Shown one piece after another: positions 44,957-56,750 of a stretch of DNA of 64,000 nt (position 1 is the first letter of the stretch; each line of letters begins with the position of its first letter). A model generated the notes under the pieces. It saw only the letters and a program-made list of their open reading frames with translations, was not told the origin of the DNA and ran no database searches. The DNA is from Marisa cornuarietis (taxonomy: Eukaryota > Mollusca > Gastropoda > Architaenioglossa > Ampullariidae): positions 4,894,001 to 4,958,000 of the forward strand of contig SMMW01000576.1 in NCBI GenBank assembly GCA_004794655.1, given 5' to 3'. A program made the position numbers and the translations under genes.

Positions 44957-46732
44957 ATGGCAGAAGAGGCAGAACAAGCAGCTGGGCAAAATAACACAAA
45001 GAGACTATACGAAATTACAAGAACTCTGGCAGGAAGAAAAAACACCAATGCGTGCAGACCAATAAAGGATAAGAATGGCAGCGCCATCACCGGAGATGCA
45101 GAACAAAGATCAAGCTGGGTGGAACATTTTGATGAAATACTTAACCGACCATCACCAACAACCACCTTGGAAATTCCCCCAGCCGCCGAACAGCTTCAAG
45201 TAAACACCAGCCCACCAACCAAGGCAGAAATCATCAAAGCCATCAAGTCCTTGAAGCCTGGCAAGGCAGCAGGCCCAGATGGCATTCCTGCAGAAGCACT
45301 AAAGGCAGATCCAACAGCCGCAGCAGAGATGTTACACCCACTGCTGAAGAAAATTTGGGAACAGGAACAAGTTCCAGCAGACTGGAAGCGTGGCTACCTA
45401 GTAAAGCTACCCAAAAAAGGCGACCTTACACAATGCAGCAATTGGCGTGGGATTATGCTGTTGTCCACTCCTAGCAAGGTGCTGACCAGAATCATCCTGG
45501 AGAGACTAAAAAATGCCCTAGACAAGAGACTGAGGCAAGAACAGGCAGGCTTTCGGCAGGAAAAATCATGCATAGACCAAATCGCTACACTACGAAATAT
45601 TATTGAACAATCCATTGAATGGCAGGCACCACTATACATAACCTTTGTGGATTTTGAGAAAGCCTATGACTCCGTAGACAGGGAAACCATCTGGAAACTG
45701 ATGCAGCACTACGGATTTCCACCAAAGTTCATTGCCATCATCCAGCAGCTGTCTGAGGACTCGAAATGCCAGGTGATCCACAACGGAAAGCTGACTGACC
45801 CCTTCGCAGTGAGGACTGGAGTGAGGCAAAGTTGTATGCTCTCACCGACAATCTTCCTGATCGTCATAGACTGGATCATGAGAAGAACAACCTGTAACAG
45901 TAACACGGGCATTCAGTGGACCTTCGCCAGGCAACTTGAAGACCTCGACTTTGCAGACGACATCAGCCTGCTGTCCCACAAACAACAACACGCACAAACA
46001 ACGCTCACTCGGCTCGCAGAAGAAGCAGCGATGACGGGCCTGACCATCAACATCAAGAAGACGGAAGTAATGCGGGTCAACAACAAGCAAGAAGCCCCAC
46101 TACAACTGCATGGGGAATGCATTACAGAGTCTGACCGTTTCACCTACCTTGGCAGCATAGTCAGCAAAGATGGAGGTTCGGATGAGGATGTAAGAAGCCG
46201 AACAAACAAAGCCAGGCTTGCATTCCACACCCTACGACCTATCTGGAACTCCAAAGCTCTATCTTTACACACCAAGATCCGCATCTTTAACACAAATGTA
46301 AAGGCAATACTTCTATATGGATCCGAGACATGGCGGGTGACAAATGCCATTACTAACAAGATACAGACATTCGTCAACAGATGTCTGCGCCACATCCTCA
46401 ACATCAGATGGCCCGAGAAGATCTCCAATACAGACCTGTGGGAGAGAACCAATCAAAAACCTGCCAGCCACGACATCAGGAAGCGGATGTGGGGCTGGAT
46501 TGGTCACACCTTACGAAAGCCAGCCGACAACTTAACAAGACAAGCTCTGGGCTGGAACCCACAGGGGAGGCGCAGGGTTGGGAGTCCCAGAGAGACGTGG
46601 AGGAGATCAGTCCACAGAGAGGCAGAGACAGCTGGCATGACATGGTCCCAACTAGAAAGGAGTGCCCAGAACCGGGTCCGTTGGCGGGGTGTGGTTGCGG
46701 CCCTGTGCTCCACTGGGAGCGTACAGGAATAA
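44957..46732 (+). CDS. RTE reverse transcriptase, 591 codons open
   Basis: Reverse transcriptase of an RTE-type LINE. Residues about 95-120 give KSLKPGKAAGPDGIPAEAL; motif A is FVDFEKAYDSVDR near residue 229; G-V-R-Q-S (usually RQGC/RQGD) follows at about 290; and the catalytic FADD is near residue 332. The C-terminus (FTYLGSIVSKDGG, WGWIGHTLRKP, GRRRVGSPRETWRRS) is the typical RTE end. The true protein would begin upstream in the endonuclease; the Met at 44957 is only the first in the open stretch. The element cannot be autonomous as it stands. Confidence 0.9.
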   Translation: MAEEAEQAAGQNNTKRLYEITRTLAGRKNTNACRPIKDKNGSAITGDAEQRSSWVEHFDEILNRPSPTTTLEIPPAAEQLQVNTSPPTKAEIIKAIKSLKPGKAAGPDGIPAEALKADPTAAAEMLHPLLKKIWEQEQVPADWKRGYLVKLPKKGDLTQCSNWRGIMLLSTPSKVLTRIILERLKNALDKRLRQEQAGFRQEKSCIDQIATLRNIIEQSIEWQAPLYITFVDFEKAYDSVDRETIWKLMQHYGFPPKFIAIIQQLSEDSKCQVIHNGKLTDPFAVRTGVRQSCMLSPTIFLIVIDWIMRRTTCNSNTGIQWTFARQLEDLDFADDISLLSHKQQHAQTTLTRLAEEAAMTGLTINIKKTEVMRVNNKQEAPLQLHGECITESDRFTYLGSIVSKDGGSDEDVRSRTNKARLAFHTLRPIWNSKALSLHTKIRIFNTNVKAILLYGSETWRVTNAITNKIQTFVNRCLRHILNIRWPEKISNTDLWERTNQKPASHDIRKRMWGWIGHTLRKPADNLTRQALGWNPQGRRRVGSPRETWRRSVHREAETAGMTWSQLERSAQNRVRWRGVVAALCSTGSVQE

Positions 46733-46741
46733 GAAGAAGAG

Positions 46742-47295
46742 AATTCCCTACGTCTTAGTCAAAGCAGCAATAAATAAACTACGAAAATCAAACGAAAATC
46801 TCAAGCTGTCTGTCTCGTGTGCAGAGTACAGAGTTTAGTAGTTTGAGGCAAAGAATTCTAGGGCCACTTTTCCTGATTGAGATGACGGTAAAGAAGAGGT
46901 AGCCCATGGGAGAACATGCGTCACGTGACAAACTACAGACTGCGTCCTAACACTTGAGGACGGTCTGACAACATAATTAAGACCAAAAAATAGGTAATCT
47001 GCACAACTTAGTCTGTAATGGAAATCAAGTATCAGCGTTTCAATCTACTAGCAATGTTAAATAAGAATATTCTTAACGGAACGATACGACTGGAAGGTTA
47101 AATATGTGATAACAGATGTCAGCTTAGCAAAAAAAAAAAAAAAAAAATCCCTTCTTAAGGCCATCTGCACGCATGTCCGAGGAAAGAAGCAGATCACAAG
47201 AAATTTTATGACATTGCCTGCTCCACTTCCACCCATGAGTACAACCTATTGTTCAAAAACATGTGCTTGAGTACACTTTAGAGTTCGGGCATTAA
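46742..47295. other. Intergenic stretch, nothing recognised
   Basis: AT-rich, with an A-run near 47130. It includes the presumed 3' UTR of the minus-strand gene. No clear AATAAA for that gene was found. Confidence 0.4.
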
Positions 47296-49312
47296 CTACA
47301 GTAACTCAAAAAATGTAATACATACTGTTTCTGTATTAAAATTGCGGTTGTCACTGCCGACGCCAGTTCGACTCTCATCGAATGCTAACGATCTGTGGTG
47401 ACCTCTCACACGAGAAGTCTCCCTTTCGGACCCTTGGCTACCTTCGTCATCGGCAGTCGTGCGGGGTTCCTGTTGGCGCCAGGCTTGTTGTTGTTGTTGC
47501 TGCTGCTGCCGGTGCTGGTACCAGCGGTCATTTTGTAGGTGAACAGAATTAATGTTGTCCATGGTGACTTCACGTTGAGTAGAACGTGTGCGATGTATTT
47601 TACGTTCCACTGCAGGAAGGAATTCGGTCATGGGCAGGGAGGTCATCTGGTGTATCGTATTATGGTAACAATAGCCTACCCTTGATACACCATCGCAAAA
47701 AAGGTCAAGTGTCTGTGACCGCTCCTTCTCGTTGGCGCTACGGGAACATGACGGGAGGGGCTCGGATGCAGCAGATGCCCTGCCGGTTGGTGAGGTCACG
47801 GCAGTGTCGTCTGCGCCTTCTGGTGTCAGGCCGTCGTCGAGTTTTTTGGACAGCGTGTCAGCCGAGGACGAATGATGGCCCATAGCACTTCCAGCTTGCA
47901 CAGGACCTCTGTTTTGTGGACCATGTCTTTCATGAGCATGACCTCTAGGTACTCTTGGGTGGAAGCCGGATGAGTCTGGATCCCGCGATTGCACGTCCGG
48001 CGCGGAATCCTGGATCATAATCTTGCGTAACACCATGATGCGCGGCTCCAAGCCCCCGGACGTGTCCCCAGCAACATGCTGCTGCTGCTGCTGCTGCTGC
48101 TGGTGACGACTGGCAGGTTGGACGGACGTAGAGGTGCGGCTCAGACCAGAGTCGGCTGTCTGATGGTCCATGTCCCCGTACTTAGAGCCGCTGCCACGTT
48201 TGTGCGTACTTTGTTCACTAAATGCTGACTCCTCGGCGCAAGAATATCGGAATCGCGTCACCAACTGGCGGTTCTCGTGCTGACCCTGCTGTTCCTCAAG
48301 TTCACAGTCTTTCTTCTGAGAGCTCGCTCCTCCCTCTTGTTTCCTTCCGTCTCCTGCCACCTTTGCCGGGGAAACACGTGCATCGTCCAGACAGGCCGCG
48401 TCGGCCTTGCACTTTGTGCCGAGACCTTTGACTTCCGCACCATCATCATTGCTGTCGTTGAAGGAACCTTTAGCGCCATCGTTAGGATCTCCTTCATCCT
48501 TAACGGAATTATTCTTCCCCTGCACACGCGAAGACTCGGGGACCTCGCGAGACAGCGAACCCTCCTTGCCCATGCTTGCCGCACTACGATTACCTCCACG
48601 TGCAACGGATGTTCTTTTGTCGTCACTGTGGCGGTTCCCGTCCTTGTCTTGTTCAGGAGACTGTGAAGTCCCATCGACTGCTGACGTTGTGGAGGTCGTT
48701 GCCTTGGCAACGCATGCGCCCCGCGGCTCGTGATGGCGGTTCTGCGGATGCCGGTCGCAGTTGAGGATCTGACGCTCGAACACCTGCTTGTTCTCGATGG
48801 CCGTGCAGAGGTCGAACACGTGACGGAACTGCTCCTCGCAGAGCGATCCCCTTCTGTTCTCTGAGTCACAAAAATGAAGGAGAATATTTGTGAAAAGCGA
48901 AGTTGTAGCTGACTACTGGTGATACACTAAGAAGGAAACTACGCTTTCCGCAGACAAAACCGACCTTTCACCCTTTTCAACTGAATCACTTTCTTCACCA
49001 TACTCACTTTGCCTGTTGTCACCATTTCTCGCACTTCTCATCCAGCTGATGATGTCTGAAAAGCACGTGAACAGCAAAAAGATTAAGAGGTTTAGACTCA
49101 GAACAACTGAAACAAGTGGCAGTGGATTCGATATAATCTCAGTCCGTTGTGATGTCGCTGTTAATACCCTTGTAAACGAAGTCTAATAATTTCCCAGGGA
49201 GATCGAACAACCTAGCTATGTTTTCTTCTTCATAAAATATTTCCTCCCGTTTAGTTTGTCGGTTAAAAGGGTCCGTTTGGTTTGAAAACCCAGCATCAAC
49301 ATCTGCATCCAT
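47296..49312 (-). CDS. Uncharacterised disordered glutamine-repeat protein, three exons
   Basis: Coding exons on the minus strand are 49312-49168, 49055-49008 and 48860-47296. Phases agree (145 bp ending phase 1, 48 bp, 1565 bp), giving about 585 residues. The ATG is at 49312-49310; the donors read G|GTATTA and A|GTGAGT and the acceptors TTTTCAG and GACTCAG. The N-terminal 110 residues look folded and helical (EEENIARLFDLPGKLLDFVY, KDIISWMRSARNG, CEEQFRHVFDLCTAIENKQV). The rest is polar and low-complexity, with two glutamine runs of eight near 48088-48111 and 47489-47512 and many Ser, Asp and Arg. I see no signal peptide or membrane segment and do not recognise the family. The last few residues (FNTETVCITFFELL) look unlike the rest, so a missed 3' splice is possible. 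Confidence 0.7.
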
Positions 49313-50394
49313 CTTTCGACAAGAGGTTTATTTTTAAATAAAGAAATCACGCAAACATCCGACACTTAACAGCAAGGTTCAGAAGTATCAGCAGGATGAA
49401 GTTCCAAGCTCTGTGAAGGCTGAAACTTTGCAGACTGAAAGAGGTAATGTGTCAGGCAAATGAACAACCTTTTACAGAAAGAGACCCAGACAGACAAAAA
49501 GCCAGATATAAAAAAAGAAAATCTAAAGCTGACGTTTTACCGTTATCATCATCGGAAGCCAGAGCAGGTGTCGAAGTCCAACCACACAGGTGTTGGTCCT
49601 GGCTTTTGTCTGTCCCTGCTTTCCTGCAAAAGGCAGTGGAGTGTATATTAAGCTTCATCTCTATGGTGCTCATTGTCGTGAAATAACAGGGGTGCGCTCT
49701 GAGGCACCAGGAGTGATCTCAAGATATCCATCGCCCAGAATATCTGGGACCCGCTCGACCTGTCGTACTGGGAGAACTCGCATCCGCTACAGAATATGAA
49801 GGAAAGAAAGAAAAAGAGAATAAGAAAGAGTTTAAATGAGCACAAACAGTCGCTCATATAACCCGATATACTGGGAGCCACGTATCTTTGTTACATCAAA
49901 TAGGGAGCGGATAGATACGGACCAGAAGACAGCTGTGAATAAATAACACAATAATTCGTAACATACAACACTATTTTATTAATTCTAACACAACAATTAA
50001 ACACAAACGTCCGCTCCCTATACCTTTAGCCAAAAACCCTGCTTCCACCAACTGCATGTCTTACTTTAAGAGGCTGAAGCCCTCCCTACAGCTCACTTCT
50101 CTCCCCTCCTAAAAGAACTAAAGTACATTCAGTCTATTGAAAATTCGATTTATACTCTACGCAAATCTTACACTGTAACACCCCACCCCCAGGCACTCAT
50201 CCCTCCCTCATCGAACGATTTACCGTGGTCGCAGCACTCGTGCGTGACACTTTACTAAATGCGTGTTAATGGGTTGCAGACGGCATAAAGAACGTCTGCC
50301 GTGTGATTACTTTACAGGTATCTACCTACCTGTAGACTTGGCACAGAAGACGAGGCAGACAAACAGAAATCTTTTCCGTTTCTCTGATGAGCGG

Positions 50395-50396
<2 letters not shown>
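49313..50396. other. Non-coding stretch upstream of the minus-strand gene
   Basis: Presumed promoter and 5' UTR for the gene ending at 47296 lie at its left edge. No core promoter element stands out. No other gene is supported. Confidence 0.35.

Positions 50397-50489
<93 letters not shown>
50397..50489. repeat. (GT)n microsatellite, about 92 bp
   Basis: An uninterrupted GT run, the longest simple repeat in the window. It produces long poly-Cys/Val and poly-His/Thr frames that are not genes. Confidence 0.97.
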
Positions 50490-52937
50490 GGGGAAAGAGC
50501 CGAAGAGGTGATGTCTTTGGCCTAAACTCTAAAGACGTGCCAGTTAAGGCGCACACCTCATTTATCCACTCATGGCATTTTGCACTGAAAGTAACCGAAA
50601 CTGACGCTGAAATGCGAGATACCCACAGGCTTTGATGATGATGAATGCAATGAGACAAACACAAACTTTGCAAAAACTTAAGTCTCTGACAAAACGTATT
50701 CTCTCTCTCTCCCTCTTGCTCTTTTCCACCTACCCGACCACTCACTTTGCCTTCACCTCTGAAAAGTCTCTGTTGATGGAAAACCACATACCTGCCAGCC
50801 GCCCGTTTGTCCTTCTGGGAACCACTAGAAGGTTCCTGGTTGTCCGTTCGCCGCACCATGGTGGGGTGTACGCGCTCGCCAGCAGACCAGCAGCACGTCA
50901 CCTGCAGTCGCCTTGTCGATGGCCGCTTAATGCAACCGCCGGCGCTGGCAAGAACATGGCCAGGTGCTGACCACGTGGCGGAAGCTTCGTGATGCTGACA
51001 TTGATAAAGAAGGCACGCAAAGGCGTTTAGGCGACAAGAGAGGTTAATCGATGGCAGCGGAAATAGCTGTATTGTAGAGACCACAGATCTGCACGTCGGT
51101 ACCCGGAATGACACCCGTTCGTGGGATTGTTAGTACTCGTCGTTTAAACGTGTTGTATTTCTCGCACGGGCGCGTGGCCTTCGCGGACTCTGTTCACAAT
51201 GTTTCATGTAACTGGCGACAAGGTTCGTTCCCAGACAAGCATAATGCTGAGCTTTTAGTGCCAGGGACCCAACAAAACACGACACTGTCTGGTCTCCACA
51301 TCCTGACTTCCCGAGTTCATCTCATATACATTGGCAGTTTTTCAAAAGGTAGAGCAAGACAATCACGATGAAAATTTAACAACTGACTTTAACGGGTTCT
51401 GTCCACCCAGAAACACAGTTCAATGTTGGGTAGTCAGATAGTTTCACAAGACGGGCTGTCACCCTTGCTGTGGAATGATCGATCTGTTGCTACCCTCAGT
51501 CCTGTACGTCACTGTTTGTGTAGCAGTTGTCGTGTAGAACTGTGGAATCTGTAGAGACAAAGCAAAAATTGTCGAACTTGTCACTCAAAGAATTAAGATA
51601 GGAAACAAAAGATTAGTTTTTCCATTTCCTTCTGCTATTCTTTTCACTGAACATCTATAATCAAAGAGTCTGTTGTGTTTAGTTTTGTAAAGAGGTGGCG
51701 TGCCCCAGCCTTGCTGGAAAGGTGTGGCGTGGAGAAAGTATGCCCCGCACCTGGCTGCTTTATCGTCCGGGCAATGTGCGAATTGTTCTAAAAATGTGAC
51801 AGCAAAATAAAAAAAAAAACAAATTTACGATGCAGCCTGAAGGGGATTTCATACTTGTCTGCTCATCTGAAAAAACACAGTCACGCATATACACATGCGT
51901 GAACGTTCGATATGTTACATGACCACAACGACATGCTGACTGTTTTGTTCGCACCACATTTCCATGCATGCATGGATCGTGTGCATGCGTTCGTGCGTGC
52001 GTGCGTGCGTGTGTGTGTGTGTGTGTGGTCAAGCGCGTGGTCAAGCGCGACAACGCAGAAAAAGATACAATCAATGAACCATTTGAGGATAATACTTTAC
52101 ACCACCGATAAAAGCATGTCCAAAATGTTCCACGTATCACGTTTCTCGACTAAAAAACAACAACAACAACAACAAACCCTGGCTGTCTACGCACCAGCTC
52201 CCACAAAGAGACGACTTCCCTGCTCGCTCAAGGCACACCTCAAAAATAACTAGCATGTGACAGGTCAGCTTAGTACCCAAGTATTTGACTAATCTGGGTT
52301 CCTGTCTTCTGGCACTTACCTCGCACCAGAGTCCGTTTGACTGCTCAAGATTGTCGTCAACTGGCGAAATGCAAGTAGCAGCTTGTTTCCTTTTAGACTT
52401 TAGTTCACGGATCGCTGAGTCCTTTTTTTTTTTTTTTTTGGTTTGAGTTCTTTGTGCTTTTATTCCGATATCTTGGACCATCCTTCAAGTAAGGATTTGT
52501 CAGCAACATGGCGCGCGCAGATGCCATGGCGCACGTGTGTTATATGATCTACTTATGACCTCTCCCCTTGGCCTCGGTATTCTTTCCTCGTGACTGCGTC
52601 TCCGATGAACCCTCCAATAACGTTCTAAAACGTATTTTGCCTTTTTTTGCTATGATTTGGTCACGTGCTCACAATGAAGGCATGAAAGGCATGAATGTGA
52701 ACGTATTCACATACAATGATTATGATCAACATGTATAACCATTGCATTCAATCACAGATGCAAGTAATATTTCCTATCTTTGACTCAATCGTTGGTTTTT
52801 CTAAAAGCGTCTCACTTAACATAAGTCACATGTAGAGGAGATTAAATATCAATCGATCGATAAGACAGATATCAGGGCGTAACCCTTGGAGATTGAAATC
52901 GCTCGAGGCTCTTATTAGCCGCACTGCCGAGAAGTTG
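50490..52937. other. Non-coding stretch, nothing recognised
   Basis: Short GT/GCGT tract at 51990-52026, CAA repeats at 52157-52174 and a T-run at 52423-52439. No supported gene. Confidence 0.4.
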
Positions 52938-53508
52938 TTAAAGACCAACCTGAATGGTTTGCGATGTTTGCATATATCAGTAAATATAGGCGATATATGA
53001 CTAACCTGTAAATTTTAACCTCCAAAACCCATCCGTTAATTAATTATCCACTACGATTCGCACTTACGATCAACAGGCGTCGCTAACAGTGTATACGTCA
53101 CACTAGTGCACCATTCACAACATTGACAGCAGTCAACAGCAAACAGAGAGAGAGAATGAGCGACAGTTCGGGTTATAGGGACGTTGAAAGTCTGCATTTC
53201 TGTTGGTTCTGAAAAACTGTGACTTTAGCACGAGAAAAGCAGACTTTAACGTCCGAATAATCCCAATTGTCGCTCTCTCTCTCTCTTTCTGTTTGGTGTT
53301 GACTGCTGCCAATGTTGTGAAAGGTGCACTAGTGTGACGTAGAACACTGTTAACGCCGCTCGTTGATCACTGGTGCAAATCGCGTACTTTGCTAGCGGAT
53401 AATCAATTAACGGATGGTTTTTAGAGGCTGAAATTTACAGGCTATGTTTGTATCACATATATCTACCGATATCTGCAAAAAACGCAAACCATTCAGGTTG
53501 GTCTTTAA
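52938..53508. mobile_element. 571-bp long inverted repeat (foldback/MITE-like element)
   Basis: The left arm (52938-53195) and right arm (53239-53508) are near reverse complements around a 43-bp loop. Examples: AAAGACCAACCTGAATGGTT / AACCATTCAGGTTGGTCTTT; CCATCCGTTAAT / ATTAACGGATGG; ACGTCACACTAGTGCAC / GTGCACTAGTGTGACGT; and AGAGAGAGAGCGAC-type ends against GTCGCTCTCTCTCT. There is no coding capacity. The ends read TTAAAGACC and GGTCTTTAA; I found no certain target duplication. Confidence 0.85.
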
Positions 53509-55524
53509 AACTCGAGTGGTCTACCACTGGGCGCATGCATTCCTGTCTAAGTTAGTTGCAGCAGCAGTCGAAATCTTTAACCACCACGTGCGGTAGGGGG
53601 AGAGTTACACGTCTACGAGGGCCATTTGGATCAACAGTTGACGAAAGCCTTTATTTCTTTTCTGTACTTTTTCTCGGTAACATCGGAACAGACTGTGCTT
53701 GACGACAAATACCCTCTGGGTTATGTCAATGTTAGAAGTAGTTGTAATCAAGCTAGAGAGAATACCGACATTTTGTGTAAAAACAGCTTCGATCATGCCA
53801 AAGTAGTAGTAGTGGTGGTGGTGGTGGTAGAACTGCAAGAGTAACAATAAAAGGGAAGTGTTGTGAGAAGCGGAAATAAATTACCTTATGTCTTTCTTTC
53901 TTATTACTTTCGCACATTTCCTTGTTGGTTGGTTATTTTTTGCTTTCCAATATCAGCATCAGGTCCAGCTCCTCCAGTAAGACTTGTCGGCAGAGACTGT
54001 ATTGAAGCACTTGAAGAATACTAATACTAGCTTAATAGATTTCATGAAAGCGCGGTGTGAGCCTATGCAAACCTTTCCCGTAAAGTCGTTTTATCGCCGA
54101 TACTATACGCATTAACGGACAAAGCAGTCAACCTACTGCCTTAGCGCTGAGCCACGAACGTCGTTTAACGAGCAAACACAAAACCGGGTGGAGTGCTTCC
54201 ATGATTTTCGTACCCGTGCTGGTCATACGAGGCCGTCGTATTAAAAACTGAAATATATCGAATTCCCCACGCTCTTCATTTTTAGAAAGGCGAAGATGTA
54301 TGAGTTAAGTTAGAAAAAATACATAATGAATACAATATAAGGACAAACGAAAGAACTGCTTCGACTGTTACACCTTCACATATCGTCACGGGCCGCTCAC
54401 ACAGAGGGGTGACCTTACCTGTTCGAAGAAAGAATTGAAGATTGTGCAGTCACCGTGGTGTTTCAGACCTCCCGTAATCATTGTCCCATGATGTCATGTT
54501 ACCTGCAGCAAGCACTGTGTCTTCCGAGGATACTCGACGAATTTTCTACTTCTTCCTTCGACTGATAAAAACTGATCTCGCGCGACGCTGACACACCTCC
54601 GGGAGTCCGGGTTCACGCAGACCTCGTAGTACATGTGAGTTCACGCGAGACAATGTTTTTTTTTTCTCTCTCTCTCTCTCTCCCTCTTTATGCTCAGTCC
54701 CTACTAGTCTGCGATATATATATATATCCCTCCGCCGTTACTGGATATCTCAGAAGATAAAGAAAGACGTCAGTCTTCTTAAACTCCTGGCTTAACCATA
54801 GCCAACATTTACCAATTATTATTTTCTTTTCTACTTTATCTCCTACCCTACGCCGTGTCAAGGGGTTGTATACATTCTGAGGTCACCGTAGACACATGAA
54901 TGACTTTCATGTTGAGTGAGTTACTAACAGTTACCATTCTTGTGTTGTCTCAGAGCACTCAAGAGCCCGGCCGTCACCGTGCAGTTATTCCGCCACACGT
55001 ACACTAGGAGAGGTGAGGTGACACAGCAACTGGCCCTTGCTAGGTATACATGTAATAGAGAAGCATAATGCTAAAACAAATGGCGGCCGCCGGTTATAGC
55101 AGATAAGGCTAAACTTCATGATGAGTCAGTCAGTCAGTCAGTACAAAACAGACAAGTACAAAACATCTTACCTTTTGGCTCATAGTAGAAAGAATTTTTT
55201 CTCCTTTTACTAAGGTTATCTTTTTTTCCTTTTTCGTTTTTCGTGAGGTTGACACGCCTATATATAAAGTTATAAACACACAAGAATTTGTTTTGACTTT
55301 GGTGCTTTCGCAGCAGATTGGGAACTCGACCCCGCAATGATTAAAATACTGCTTGCAGAGCAGTTCACCATAAACAGCAGCACTACTTGTTGAACAAAGA
55401 AGCGGGGGAGGGGTTCAGGGAGGGTAGGACTGCGCTGCCTTGCGAAAATGTGGTGGCCATCAAGACATCATCTATGGGTAACGGTGGCAATGCAACCTTA
55501 CTGCAGGACCTTTTGACCCTCACC
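53509..55524. other. Non-coding stretch, nothing recognised
   Basis: Includes a TCTC tract (54664-54681) with a T-run before it, a short TA run near 54714-54726 and a GTCA repeat near 55124-55141. No supported gene. Confidence 0.4.
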
Positions 55525-55805
55525 CAGGGCCGCCGAAAGCCCCACAGTCCCCAGGGCAGACGACCTCTCCGGGCCCCTTTGTAATTGTAATCGTAAATTA
55601 TTTTTCCAGTATACAATATTATGCTTACTATTCGATTGTCAATATCTATATTCCATTCAGTAACGTAATATAGACTGCAAGCATTAGGACAAGTGCACTG
55701 GGATCTACATCACTACTTGAACATTTGTTTACACGTGAGAGGTTAGTAAATGAGGAAAATGACGTTAAAGAATCAAACGTGTAGTACCCCGCTCCACAGG
55801 AAACA
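55525..55805. mobile_element. hAT-like left terminus, second copy
   Basis: About 280 bp aligning with the left 275 bp of the element at 35071, both starting CAGGGCCGCCGA. Shared stretches include TTGTAATTGTAATCGTAAAT, CATTAGGACAAGTG and ATCTACATCACTACTTGAAC. The similarity fades after 55805 and no matching right end was found, so this copy is a fragment or has a different inside. Confidence 0.75.
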
Positions 55806-56448
55806 TAACAATCCCTAGAGTGATAAATGTTACATCAACCTTGTATGTAATCTTAGCAAAGGTAAGGAAAAGGGAGTAAGTCCTTTACCGTAAAAAGTAT
55901 AGTATGCGGACACGGCATCAACGAACGTCAAGACTTTCCACGATGAAAGTACAGACCCAGTGCCCTTGTATTCGCAACCAGACGGTCCAGACTCTTCAGA
56001 TGAAGGTAGTGTACCGTATCAGCCTGTACCCCCACAGGAGATGGAGAGGAGATAGGCGACACCAATTAAGCGTATAAGTCCAGGGAAGTATGGGCGCCAA
56101 GAGAGGAATTTTCTCTACTTTCTCTCTCTCGCTAGAGAATGCATTCTGTAGTTACATTCTGTAGTATAAGAAGGGGCTATGGACAATGGACGCTGAAGAA
56201 AGCTCATGACAGATCGGTCCAGGTCCCAACTGACAACGAACGATCGCGCGCCTCATCACCAACAGACAGGAGGAAGAGGAGCAACCATTCACTACAAAGA
56301 GTCTACACCGAGAGCACTAAATTCCAAGCCATTGATGTGTCCACAAGAAGGATCATTTATGCGTGACGTTCTGTAGACACACGTACGGCCTTCGCTAAAT
56401 GTCTCTGCTCTTGTTGCTGAGTTTGGAAGAGAAAGTGCTTCACCTCTC
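55806..56448. other. Non-coding stretch, nothing recognised
   Basis: No gene supported. Short open frames have no recognised domain. Confidence 0.35.
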
Positions 56449-56493
56449 GGTGCTTGTATGGGTGGCTACCTCGGAACACCGGGTGCTGTAAGG
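56449..56493 (+). pseudogene. 5S rRNA 3' fragment
   Basis: TGCTTGTATGGGTGGCTACC and CGGAACACCGGGTGCTGTA align with the last 45 bases of the 5S gene at 57992-58109, with several substitutions. The 5' two thirds, including most of the internal promoter, are absent, so it cannot be a working gene. It may be a relic of a 5S-derived SINE or of an older array. Confidence 0.8.
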
Positions 56494-56613
56494 AAACCGT
56501 TTTCTTATTCCTTTCCCTTTTTGTTTTATGTTTAGTTTGATAGGCTTTGATTTTGCTCTCGGTTTTTTTGTTTGTTGTTGCTTTTTTTATTATTATTGAA
56601 ATAATGATAATCC

Positions 56614-56750
56614 AAGTGGCGTAGGAACAGGGGGGCAGACGCCCCCCCCCCCCAAAAAAAAAAAGATGCTGGGAAGGCAAGAATGTGAACGTTATTCATT
56701 GTCAGCATGGAGCTTGCCCCCCCAAAGCCGAGCATCTTCCTACGCCACTG
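56614..56750. mobile_element. Small MITE, about 137 bp
   Basis: Ends AGTGGCGTAGGAA and TTCCTACGCCACTG are inverted repeats. The left side runs into poly-G and poly-C tracts; the right side has a CCCCCCC run and GAGCATCTTCC. AATCCA occurs at both flanks (56609-56614 and 56751-56756), a possible target duplication. The CAGTGGCGTAG type of end is common in hAT-like MITEs. Confidence 0.6.

Larger units (their letters stand above)
44190..46741 (+). mobile_element. RTE-type non-LTR retrotransposon, 5'-truncated, with near-intact RT
   Basis: It spans the end of the AP endonuclease, the linker and the full reverse transcriptase. The start at about 44190 is inferred from where the endonuclease frame becomes readable. 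The 3' end is GGAATAAGAAGAAGAG. The coding line is broken by one in-frame TGA (44469) and frameshifts near 44655 and 44915, both next to A-runs. The last 591 codons are open. A copy of the same family lies at 31385-31990, and a relative at 40378-41047. Confidence 0.9.

Noticed and set aside
47586..48764. Several plus-strand frames of 60-130 codons
   Set aside because: All are antisense shadows of the minus-strand glutamine-repeat gene, whose exons agree in phase.
50326..51114. 262-codon minus-strand frame with a long His-Thr run
   Set aside because: It reads through the GT microsatellite. Outside the repeat it has no domain and no splice support.
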